DNA from: Hwangdonia seohaensis | Lineage (GTDB): Bacteria > Bacteroidota > Bacteroidia > Flavobacteriales > Flavobacteriaceae | Reading direction: 5' to 3' | Length of the DNA: 64,000 nt | Assembly (NCBI RefSeq): GCF_031932625.1 | Contig: NZ_JAVSCK010000004.1 | Location: forward strand, 248,001-312,000 | Shown here: positions 7,845-15,156 of the stretch, in pieces | How positions within the stretch are numbered: position 1 is the stretch's first letter | How the letters are laid out: each line of letters starts with the position of its first letter | Notes under the pieces: model-generated | Databases searched by the model: none | Seen by the model: the letters and a program-made list of their open reading frames with translations, nothing else | Told to the model about the DNA's origin: nothing | Made by a program: the position numbers and the translations under genes

Positions 7845-7876
7845 GCAAAAGCCATACTATGATGTATGGCTTTTGC
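7845..7876 (-). terminator. Hairpin terminator after the M3 peptidase gene
   Basis: Perfect 13 bp stem GCAAAAGCCATAC / GTATGGCTTTTGC with a 6 nt loop, 25 bp after the peptidase stop at 7901. The arms start and end in AAAA/TTTT, so it could act in both directions, also closing the plus-strand transcript through repeat copy B. Confidence 0.7.
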
Positions 7877-7900
7877 TCAAAATATTAAGGTTTTCTATTT

Positions 7901-10054
7901 CTAATTATTAGGTACAGGAAAACCTCTATCTCTCAATAGCGCTTCAATTTTGGCATCACGTCCCCTGAATTTTCTAAAAGCTTCAGCAGGATCCATCGAG
8001 TTTCTTGGCGCAAACAGATACTTTACCAATTTGTCCGCAACCTCTTTATCGTAAAAACCACCCGGAGCTTCTTTAAAAGCTTCCGATGCATCACTGGTTA
8101 AAACATCGGCCCACATGTAACCGTAATAGGCAGTGGCATAGCCTTCGCCGGAAAATACGTGTCCAAAATGCGGTGTTCTGTGGCGCATTGGTAATTCTTT
8201 AGGCATGTTCAATTCGGCTAAAGTCTCACGCTCAAATTTTGCAATATCAATATTTGTGGGGTCTGCCAAGTGCAATTTCATATCCATAATGGCAGATGCT
8301 AAATACTCGGTAGTTGCAAATCCTTGATTAAAGGTAGATGCCTTTTTAATTTTTTCAACTAAATCTTCCGGAATCGGCTCACCAGTTTTATAATGTACCA
8401 AAAATTGGTTAATTACTTCGTCGGTAGATAACCAACGCTCCAATAACTGACTTTGAAACTCGGTATAATCCCTAACGCCGCCATTTAAAGTGGGGTATTT
8501 TACGTTGGATGAAAAGAAGTGCAATGCATGTCCGAATTCATGGAAGAATGTCGTGGCATCATCCCAAGATATTAAAACCGCTTCACCCGGAGCCGCCTTT
8601 ACAAAATTGGAATTGTTTGAAGCCAGTACATTTTTTTTGCCATCAAAGGTAGTGTGGCTTCTATAGGTTGTTGCCCATGCACCAGAACGTTTTCCTTGGC
8701 GGGCAAACGGATCTAAATACCACAGACCAATGTGTTCCCCAGAGTCTTTATCGGTAACTTCCCAAACATTAACATCGGGATGGAATACGGGTACGCTACC
8801 TTCCTTTACCGGTGTAAATTTATAATTAAACAAACGTCCGGCAGTGTAAAATAAGGCTTCGGTTAATTTGTCCAATTGCAGGTACTGCTTAACTTCATCA
8901 CTATCTAAATCGTATTTCTTTTTACGTACTTTTTCAGCATAATATCGGTAATCCCAAGGCTCAATTGTAATGTTGTCGCTATTGGCAACGGCTTGCATAT
9001 CGGCAACTTCTTCTTTAACGCGTCCAATAGCAGCGGGCCAAACGGCATCCATTAACGCCATGGCGTTTTCCGGGTTTTTGGCCATACGATCTTGTAACCT
9101 CCAATCGGCATAATTATCGTAACCCAATAATCCAACACGTTCTTTGCGTAGCTTTAAAATTTCGGCAATAATGTTTTTATTATCGTATTCGTCGTTATTG
9201 TCACCACGCGAATAGTAGTTGGTCCATATCTTTTTACGTAACTCACGCTCGGTGGAATACGTTAAAAACGGATCCATCGAAGAGCGTGTATTGGTAATGG
9301 CATATTTGCCATCTTGTCCTTTATCGGTTGCGATTTTGGCGGCAGATTTTATATACCCATCGCTCAAACCACCCAATTGGTCTTTGTTTAAATAAGTAAC
9401 ATAATTTTCCTCATCGTGAAGCACGTTGTTGGAAAAATCGTTGTAAAGGCTCGATAGCTCTTTGTTTATTTCGGCGTAGCGTTTCTTTTTTTCGGCATCA
9501 AGATTGGCGCCATTCATTTCAAAACGTTTATAAACCAAATCTACCACACGTTGCTGGTCTGCCTCCAAAGGTGTGTTTTGCGACGCTTCGTAAACCGTTT
9601 TTACGCGATTGAATAATTTTTCGTTTTGGGAAATTTTTGATCGGTATTCAGATAGTTTTGGTGCCAACTCGCCTTGCACCTCTCTAAATTCGGGAGAACT
9701 CATATTACTGCTCAAAATGCCGTAATATGTAAAAACGCGGTCCAGTTCCTCGCCAGAGCGTTCCATGGCAACAATCGTGTTTTCAAAAGTTGGTGCTTCG
9801 GTATGGTTTGCAATAGCATCAATATCCTTTAAGCTCAAATCCATGCCAATTTCAACAGCTTCTTTAATGTCTTCAACCTTCATTTTGTCAAAGGCAGGAA
9901 CACCGTGGTAAGGTCCTGTCCATTCTTGAAGTAATGTGTTATCACTCATGGTGGCAATGTCTCTTTTTGTGTCTTTTTGGGTGTCGTCTTTACAACCGAC
10001 AGCTGCAAATAAAGCACAAAAAATTAATGGTTTAATCAGTGTTTTTGTATTCAT
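7901..10054 (-). CDS. M3 family metallopeptidase (peptidyl-dipeptidase Dcp type), lipoprotein
   Basis: 717-residue zinc peptidase of family M3 (oligopeptidase A / Dcp / thimet type). The zinc-binding motif HEFGH is at 505-509 in the stretch TTFFHEFGHALHFF; the third ligand and the substrate-binding histidine/tyrosine region (GHVFSGEGYATAYYGYMWADV) lie about 100 residues later. The N-terminus is a lipoprotein signal with a lipobox cysteine (AAVGCKDD), so the enzyme is probably periplasmic or outer-membrane anchored, unlike cytoplasmic Dcp. Likely role: trimming dipeptides from C-termini of short peptides. Single gene with an ATG start. No missing catalytic residue was noticed. Confidence 0.94.
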   Translation of the reverse strand: MNTKTLIKPLIFCALFAAVGCKDDTQKDTKRDIATMSDNTLLQEWTGPYHGVPAFDKMKVEDIKEAVEIGMDLSLKDIDAIANHTEAPTFENTIVAMERSGEELDRVFTYYGILSSNMSSPEFREVQGELAPKLSEYRSKISQNEKLFNRVKTVYEASQNTPLEADQQRVVDLVYKRFEMNGANLDAEKKKRYAEINKELSSLYNDFSNNVLHDEENYVTYLNKDQLGGLSDGYIKSAAKIATDKGQDGKYAITNTRSSMDPFLTYSTERELRKKIWTNYYSRGDNNDEYDNKNIIAEILKLRKERVGLLGYDNYADWRLQDRMAKNPENAMALMDAVWPAAIGRVKEEVADMQAVANSDNITIEPWDYRYYAEKVRKKKYDLDSDEVKQYLQLDKLTEALFYTAGRLFNYKFTPVKEGSVPVFHPDVNVWEVTDKDSGEHIGLWYLDPFARQGKRSGAWATTYRSHTTFDGKKNVLASNNSNFVKAAPGEAVLISWDDATTFFHEFGHALHFFSSNVKYPTLNGGVRDYTEFQSQLLERWLSTDEVINQFLVHYKTGEPIPEDLVEKIKKASTFNQGFATTEYLASAIMDMKLHLADPTNIDIAKFERETLAELNMPKELPMRHRTPHFGHVFSGEGYATAYYGYMWADVLTSDASEAFKEAPGGFYDKEVADKLVKYLFAPRNSMDPAEAFRKFRGRDAKIEALLRDRGFPVPNN

Positions 10055-10238
10055 TTTAGTTCTAGTTTTTTAGGTTCTGAAAGATATCAAATTAGCCGGA
10101 GCTTTTTTATAATATTAAGTTAAAAGAAATGGGGTAAAAAATAGGTTTGAAGGCTTCGTTTTTCAAAAGAAGGAATCAAAATCTGTTATAAAGCGCTTTT
10201 AAAATATGTGATAGTCGCTATGAGGTTTTTGTTTCCAA

Positions 10239-10946
10239 TTAGTCAATAATTTCAACCTTCCGGATATAGATGTTTTTTAAAGGCCAATCGGCTTCATCGG
10301 TCTCAACAGCGGCAATTTTATCAACCACATCCATTCCTTTTGTCACCCTTCCAAAAACCGTGTAATCGCCATTTAAAAAGTGGGCGCCTCCTTTTTGGCT
10401 CACAATAAAAAACTCAAAGGGCGATGCTAATTTATGCGGGTTATCAATTTCGCTACTGGGCATCGAAATAACACCACGGTCGTGTTTAAATCCGCGTTTG
10501 GTATCGGTTGGCAATAGGTATTTGCCAATTTTAAAACGTTTTCTTGCTGTTTTTTTATCATCACTATTTCCGGCTTGCACTATAAAATTATCGATAACCC
10601 GATAAAATTGCGTGCCGTTAAAATACTTTTGCTTTGTTAAAAAAATAAAGTTCGAGCGGTGGTATTTTGTCTCTTCAAACAATAAAATATCAATAGTTCC
10701 AAAATCGGTGGTAATGCGCACTTTGTTTTCTTTGTGGTTTTTGTCGTATTCCTGGAAAAAAAACATGGCGTTTTTATCATCGAGTTTAGGGTACTTTCGT
10801 TTGTCTTCTAAAGTGGTAACCGTAGGTTTGCTTTCCTTTTTAGGCGTAATTGTTGTGGGTTGTTTTGAAATGGTTTTCTGTTTAGATTGTTTATCTTCAC
10901 AATTCAAAAAAAATAAAAAAAGTAAAAAGAGTAATTTAAAGCGCAT
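10239..10946 (-). CDS. Cyclophilin-type peptidyl-prolyl cis-trans isomerase, lipoprotein
   Basis: 235 residues. Lipoprotein signal with lipobox cysteine at 16, then a lysine/threonine-rich linker to about residue 65, then a cyclophilin domain (about 75-235): TDFGTIDILLFEE, TQFYRVIDNFIVQAG, GVISMP, FEFFIVSQKGGAHFLNGDYTVFG and the C-terminal V-V-D-K-I-A. The FYRVI arginine and the downstream phenylalanines of the active site are present. It should catalyse proline isomerisation in the periplasm. It is divergent from the Nudix gene; only 5 bp separate the two start codons. Confidence 0.93.
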   Translation of the reverse strand: MRFKLLFLLFLFFLNCEDKQSKQKTISKQPTTITPKKESKPTVTTLEDKRKYPKLDDKNAMFFFQEYDKNHKENKVRITTDFGTIDILLFEETKYHRSNFIFLTKQKYFNGTQFYRVIDNFIVQAGNSDDKKTARKRFKIGKYLLPTDTKRGFKHDRGVISMPSSEIDNPHKLASPFEFFIVSQKGGAHFLNGDYTVFGRVTKGMDVVDKIAAVETDEADWPLKNIYIRKVEIID

Positions 10947-10951
10947 TTAAA

Positions 10952-11593
10952 ATGAATTTTGATGATTTTTTAAAATCAATATCAAAAATAGAAAATATAC
11001 CGCTTCCAGCCGAAGCTTCTCAACTTAAAATGGTGCCGGGGTTTCGGCAGGAATTATTAAGGCAACAGGAAAAAGCCATTAAAAGCGCCAAAAAAGCAGG
11101 TGTAATGGCTTTGTTTTTTCCAAACGAAAATAAAGAAACGACATTGGTTTTAATTTTAAGAAAGACGTATAGCGGCGTACATTCGGCACAAGTGGGCTTT
11201 CCGGGAGGCAAATTGGAAGACGAGGATAAATCGTTAAAAGATGCGGCCGTTAGGGAAACCTTTGAGGAAATTGGCGTGCCCATGAGGGATATTAAGGTTG
11301 TAAAAAGTTTAACGCAGGTTTATATTCCGCCCAGTAATTTTTATGTGTACCCGTTTATAGGGATTTCTAGAAACACACCAAATTTTATTAAACAAGATGA
11401 TGAGGTTGAAGCGATTATAGAAGTTGAGTTGCAACATTTTTTAGATGACAAGCAAGTTGTAACCAAAACTGTTTCAGCATCGTATAGTGCTGAAGTTGAG
11501 GTGCCTGCCTTTAAATTAAACAATTATGTGGTATGGGGCGCAACGGCCATGATGCTTAGTGAAATTAAAGACCTGTTAAAACAAATGCTCTAG
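10952..11593 (+). CDS. Nudix hydrolase, CoA pyrophosphatase type
   Basis: 213 residues. A Nudix domain with GFPGGKLEDEDKS at about 82-94 and the helix RETFEEIGVP at 101-110, giving the metal-binding glutamates. The segment LVLILRKTYSGVHSAQVGFPGG preceding it matches the NudL/NUDT7-type CoA pyrophosphatase signature, so hydrolysis of CoA or acyl-CoA to phosphopantetheine plus 3',5'-ADP is the likely reaction. ATG start; the N-terminus resembles other flavobacterial members. Its start is 5 bp from the divergent cyclophilin start, and the PlsC-like gene follows 60 bp downstream. Confidence 0.92.
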   Translation: MNFDDFLKSISKIENIPLPAEASQLKMVPGFRQELLRQQEKAIKSAKKAGVMALFFPNENKETTLVLILRKTYSGVHSAQVGFPGGKLEDEDKSLKDAAVRETFEEIGVPMRDIKVVKSLTQVYIPPSNFYVYPFIGISRNTPNFIKQDDEVEAIIEVELQHFLDDKQVVTKTVSASYSAEVEVPAFKLNNYVVWGATAMMLSEIKDLLKQML

Positions 11594-11653
11594 TTTGCAA
11601 GATTTAGTACATTTGCGTACTTTAACTAACCAATTTTTTTTGACGCGCGATTT

Positions 11654-12457
11654 ATGGGATTATTTAAACGAAATCCGTTCGGACATATACTTTTTGTAAA
11701 AAAATGGCTCATCAGAATTCTTGGAGCTCTTACCCACAGACGCTTTCGTGGGTTTAACGAATTGCAAATAGATGGCTCCGAAATTATCAAAACCTTACCC
11801 GATACCAACGTCCTGTTCATTTCAAACCACCAAACCTATTTTGCCGATGTGGTGGCCATGTTCCATGTGTTTAATGCCAGTTTAAGCGGTAGGGTAGACT
11901 CCATAAAAAATGTAGGCTATCTTTGGAACCCTAAGCTAAACATCTATTATGTGGCAGCCAAGGAAACCATGAAAGCGGGTTTGTTGCCCAAAATATTGGC
12001 CTACGTTGGTTCCATTAGTATTGAGCGCACTTGGAGAGCGGAAGGAAAAGAAGTGAATAGACAGGTGAAAATGAGTGATATTTCCAATATTGGTAAAGCG
12101 CTCGACGATGGTTGGGTTATTACATTTCCGCAGGGCACAACCACGCCGTTTAAACCCATTCGTAAAGGTACGGCGCACATCATTAAACGCTACAAACCGG
12201 TTGTTGTTCCTATTGTTATTGACGGGTTTAGACGCTCTTTTGACAAAAAAGGACTGCGCATAAAAAAGAAAAACATCCTTCAAACCTTTGAGATAAAAGA
12301 ACCGTTGGATATTGATTACGATAACGAAACGACCGAGGATATTGTAAAGAAGATTGAATATGCCATAGAGCAGCATCCATCGTTTTTAAAAGTCATTCCA
12401 CAAAAGGAATTAGAAGTTCAAGAAGAGTTGAACAAAAAGCGCAAGTGGAAAACCTAA
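11654..12457 (+). CDS. PlsC-like lysophospholipid acyltransferase family protein
   Basis: 267 residues resembling 1-acyl-sn-glycerol-3-phosphate acyltransferases. The catalytic histidine region reads NHQTYFADV (58-66), so the spacing is HX5D, not the usual HX4D, and the second block reads FPQGTTTP rather than FPEGTRS. A further block, KGTAHIIKRY followed by VVPIVIDGF, matches family block IV. A hydrophobic/amphipathic N-terminus (about 10-26) suggests peripheral membrane binding. Probable role: acyl transfer in phospholipid or aminolipid synthesis; the altered motifs make the exact substrate uncertain. Same strand as the Nudix gene, 60 bp apart. Confidence 0.85.
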   Translation: MGLFKRNPFGHILFVKKWLIRILGALTHRRFRGFNELQIDGSEIIKTLPDTNVLFISNHQTYFADVVAMFHVFNASLSGRVDSIKNVGYLWNPKLNIYYVAAKETMKAGLLPKILAYVGSISIERTWRAEGKEVNRQVKMSDISNIGKALDDGWVITFPQGTTTPFKPIRKGTAHIIKRYKPVVVPIVIDGFRRSFDKKGLRIKKKNILQTFEIKEPLDIDYDNETTEDIVKKIEYAIEQHPSFLKVIPQKELEVQEELNKKRKWKT

Positions 12458-12569
12458 TATAATTTTAAATTCTTCCAATAGTCTAAACATATTGTTTTTA
12501 ATCTAGTTTTATTTTTTTAAAGCAGACTTGTAAATATCTTCTACAGGATTTTTAGGAAAACAATAGTTT

Positions 12570-13439
12570 ATGACCCATGATTTAATTATAAATTTTACTC
12601 CAACGGGCATGATTCCTACCAAGGACATGACACCCCACGTACCATTAAGTGTTGCAGAAATTGTTGAAGACGTACATCAAGCCTCAGAAATTGGCATTAC
12701 TATGGCGCATTTACACGCACGCGATGCCTATACCGGAGCGCCCACGTATAAAAAAGAGGTGTATGCCAAAATAGTCGAGGGCATTCGCAAGTATGCACCG
12801 GAATTGGTTATTTGTTTATCATTAAGCGGTAGGGATTTTAGCGAGATAGATAAACGCTGCGAACCATTAATGCTTGAAGGGCATTTAAAACCAGATATGG
12901 GCAGCTTAACTTTAAGTTCGTTAAATTTCAATAAAACGGCCAGTGTAAATGCCCCAGACACCGTTGTAAGTTTAGCAACTATAATGAAAGAAAAAGGCAT
13001 AGTTCCTGAGCTTGAGGCGTTTGATATTGGCATGATTAACTACGCCAAATATTTAGAGCGCAAACAAATCATTCAAGCGCCCTATTACTTTAATTTACTG
13101 TTTGGCAACATTGCCTGTTCCCAGGCAAACCTGTTACACTCTGGAGTTATGGTTAACGATCTTCCTAAAGATTCACTTTGGAGTTTGGCGGGAATAGGGA
13201 ATGCCCAACTTAAAATGAATTCGCTCTCCATTGCCGTTGGCGGTGGCGTTCGCGTGGGCATCGAGGATAATATTTGGTATGATGCCGCCAGAACCAAATT
13301 GGCAACCAATGCCGATTTGTTAAATCGCGTCCATTTAATAGCCAATGCAAATGGGCGTAGTGTGATGTCTTCTAAAGATTTTCGGGTTAAAATGCATTTG
13401 GAGTCCGGTTTCGGTAAATATGGGCGAAGTTTTAAATAA
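12570..13439 (+). CDS. BKACE family (DUF849) beta-keto acid cleavage enzyme
   Basis: 289-residue TIM-barrel protein of the family founded by 3-keto-5-aminohexanoate cleavage enzyme (Kce). These zinc enzymes condense a beta-keto acid with acetyl-CoA to give acetoacetate and a new CoA ester. The HxH zinc motif is at 47-49 (MAHLHARD), matching Kce His46/His48, and GGGVRVGIEDNIWYD supplies the third ligand (Glu) near 228. The family is promiscuous in substrate; no lysine-fermentation genes are nearby, so 'Kce' would be an over-call. A GNAT-like gene follows 9 bp later, almost certainly in the same operon. ATG start. Confidence 0.92.
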   Translation: MTHDLIINFTPTGMIPTKDMTPHVPLSVAEIVEDVHQASEIGITMAHLHARDAYTGAPTYKKEVYAKIVEGIRKYAPELVICLSLSGRDFSEIDKRCEPLMLEGHLKPDMGSLTLSSLNFNKTASVNAPDTVVSLATIMKEKGIVPELEAFDIGMINYAKYLERKQIIQAPYYFNLLFGNIACSQANLLHSGVMVNDLPKDSLWSLAGIGNAQLKMNSLSIAVGGGVRVGIEDNIWYDAARTKLATNADLLNRVHLIANANGRSVMSSKDFRVKMHLESGFGKYGRSFK

Positions 13440-13448
13440 AGAGTCTTT

Positions 13449-14087
13449 ATGAAAACAAAGGAAAGTCAAAACACACCCACTTTAAAAAAATATTACAACG
13501 TCGTTAAAAATGGTCTGTTTCTTTTCGGATTGAGAAACAGATTGGCCAACATTGGCATCGATATCAATCCGTATTACTGGGTTGAAGAAGAATACAAAAA
13601 GTGTGAAGTTCCAAAAATAAAAGACGATGCTTCACAATACACTTTAAAATACCTCACCCACGACCAAATTAAATCCATTACACGTCATTACGGCACCTAT
13701 TACAAAGACATACTACAAGGATTGGAAAAAGGGCAACTCTGTGTCGGGCTCGAACACCATGGCGAAATTGCATGTTACACCTTTATCGATTTAAAGGATT
13801 TTGAATTTAAAGGGCGGGTTTTTAAATTAAAACCTCACGAAGCCTATCTTTTAAACATGTGGACTTTCAATGCGTACCGCGGAAAAAACCTAGCACCATA
13901 TCTGCGTTACCAAACCTATAGGCTATTGGAAGAGCGTGGCGTAACTACAAAATATAGCATAACGCAGTATTTCAATAAGTCTTCTATAAAATTTAAAAAC
14001 AAACTAAATTCCAAAAACCACTTTCTGTATTTAAGTGTCGTTTTGTTTAAAAAATTCCAGTGGAACTTCACTTTAAAAACATATTAA
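13449..14087 (+). CDS. GNAT-like acyltransferase family protein
   Basis: 212 residues, not closely recognised. The C-terminal half looks like a GNAT N-acyltransferase fold: an aspartate/glutamate-rich strand, then MWTFNAYRGKNLAPYLRYQ resembling the acetyl-CoA pyrophosphate loop (R-G-K-x-L-A), then a helix and YSITQYFNKSSIKFKNKL, typical of GNAT beta-6/alpha-4. The first 60 residues are basic and amphipathic. It begins 9 bp after the BKACE stop, so the two products probably act together, for example on the CoA ester or amino acid released by BKACE (inference). Repeat copy C follows its stop. Confidence 0.65.
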   Translation: MKTKESQNTPTLKKYYNVVKNGLFLFGLRNRLANIGIDINPYYWVEEEYKKCEVPKIKDDASQYTLKYLTHDQIKSITRHYGTYYKDILQGLEKGQLCVGLEHHGEIACYTFIDLKDFEFKGRVFKLKPHEAYLLNMWTFNAYRGKNLAPYLRYQTYRLLEERGVTTKYSITQYFNKSSIKFKNKLNSKNHFLYLSVVLFKKFQWNFTLKTY

Positions 14088-14114
14088 ACGTAAGCGGAAA
14101 ATGTAATATAATTT

Positions 14115-14221
14115 AGGCGTTACCCCGTTTGGTCGCTGTGGCTCCCGAAGCGGGGTCGGGCTTTCCAATACAATCTTTTTTTCGTGCCTCAAAAAAGGAT
14201 TTCCATTACAATCCCTAACGC
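14115..14221 (+). repeat. GGGCGTTA...TAACGC interspersed element, copy C
   Basis: Nearly identical to copy A but on the plus strand: AGGCGTTACCCCG, CGGGG hairpin, GGGCTTTCCAATACAATC, T-run, CGTGCC loop, A-run, GGATTTCCATTACAATCCC, TAACGC. It starts about 27 bp after the stop of the GNAT-like gene, in that gene's orientation. Confidence 0.88.
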
Positions 14222-14329
14222 GGATACATCATGTTTTTGGTTTATTAAATAAATGTATAGTGTCTTCAAATTATTATTTGAATTTGTACGAAAAAAATGA
14301 TACATTCGTTTAACGTTGAATATAAATTA

Positions 14330-14346
14330 TTAAAACGGATTCATAT
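14330..14346 (+). other. Motif shared upstream of three orphan genes
   Basis: TTAAAACGGATTCATAT, 41 bp before the start at 14388. Close relatives are TTAAAACGATTTCATAT (49104-49120, minus) and TTAAAACGACGTATAT (23710-23725, minus), each just upstream of another isolated orphan gene. Could be a promoter part or a module boundary; the evidence is a visual alignment only. Confidence 0.45.
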
Positions 14347-14387
14347 TTTGAAAATCGTTGTATACAATATTGAAAACAAACTAATAA

Positions 14388-14975
14388 ATGGGAATACATT
14401 ACAAAAATACTAGAACACACTGGAATTATTTCCTAGCATTAGAAAAGGATTTTGAGCTTCTTGCTAGATACATTGAGTTTTCAGAAGAAAACAACAATAC
14501 TTTTTCAATAGAATTAGCCAGAATAATAATGTCTTCTACTCAAGAGGTTGATGTAATTATGAAAAGTATTTGCACTTTACTTGGAAATACTAGTGCTGAT
14601 AACATCAATCAATATAGAACAACAATAAAGAAAAAATTGAGTGGTTTAATAAATGAAGAAGTTTTTATTCCAAGGTTTGGAATGAGTAGTACCCCATGGT
14701 TAAATTGGAATGAAAAAGATGAAAATCCAATTTGGTGGAAAGCAAATAATAAAATAAAACATCAGAGAACAAGCCATTTTCAGAAGGCTAATTTGAAAAA
14801 CGCATTTAATGCACTTGGAGCCCTTTTAATTGTGAACCTATATTTCTATAAACTAGAGAAAGAAAAAGAAATTGAAAATGTAGTGGATTGGAAAGATATT
14901 ACTAGTGAATTAAATTCTAGAGACTCATTTATGAAATTAAGGGACAAATATTATCACGAAAGTGTTTTTTTTTAA
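14388..14975 (+). CDS. Hypothetical protein, all-helical, orphan
   Basis: 195 residues, not recognised. The sequence is rich in predicted helix, lacks a signal peptide or membrane helix, and contains a conserved-looking block WWKANNKIKHQRTSHFQ followed by a hydrophobic helix (ALGALLIVNLYFYKL). A similar W-x3-N-x-IKH-x-R arrangement occurs in uncharacterised helical proteins of accessory regions, some HEPN-like, but no Rx4-6H catalytic motif is present. It is more AT-rich than its neighbours, stands alone between repeat copy C and topB, and shares an upstream motif with two other orphan genes, suggesting recent acquisition. Confidence 0.8.
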   Translation: MGIHYKNTRTHWNYFLALEKDFELLARYIEFSEENNNTFSIELARIIMSSTQEVDVIMKSICTLLGNTSADNINQYRTTIKKKLSGLINEEVFIPRFGMSSTPWLNWNEKDENPIWWKANNKIKHQRTSHFQKANLKNAFNALGALLIVNLYFYKLEKEKEIENVVDWKDITSELNSRDSFMKLRDKYYHESVFF

Positions 14976-15156
14976 CAGGATAAATACTGTGGAAGACGTA
15001 TATAATTTATTGCTACTACCAGTCTGTTTACAAAAACCTTCGCGGATTTTCTATTCGGTTTATATTTGCTAAATCATAGTTAATAACTCCTAACAAATCC
15101 CTTTCAATTAACTATTTAAAATTTCTATTTTGCATGCCTCTTTTAAAGAAGTTTAA

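Noticed and set aside
12570..13439. Naming the gene kce (lysine fermentation)
   Set aside because: The family is functionally diverse and no other lysine-fermentation gene is near.
14388..14975. HEPN RNase toxin
   Set aside because: Helical and of suitable size, but no Rx4-6H motif and no antitoxin partner gene.
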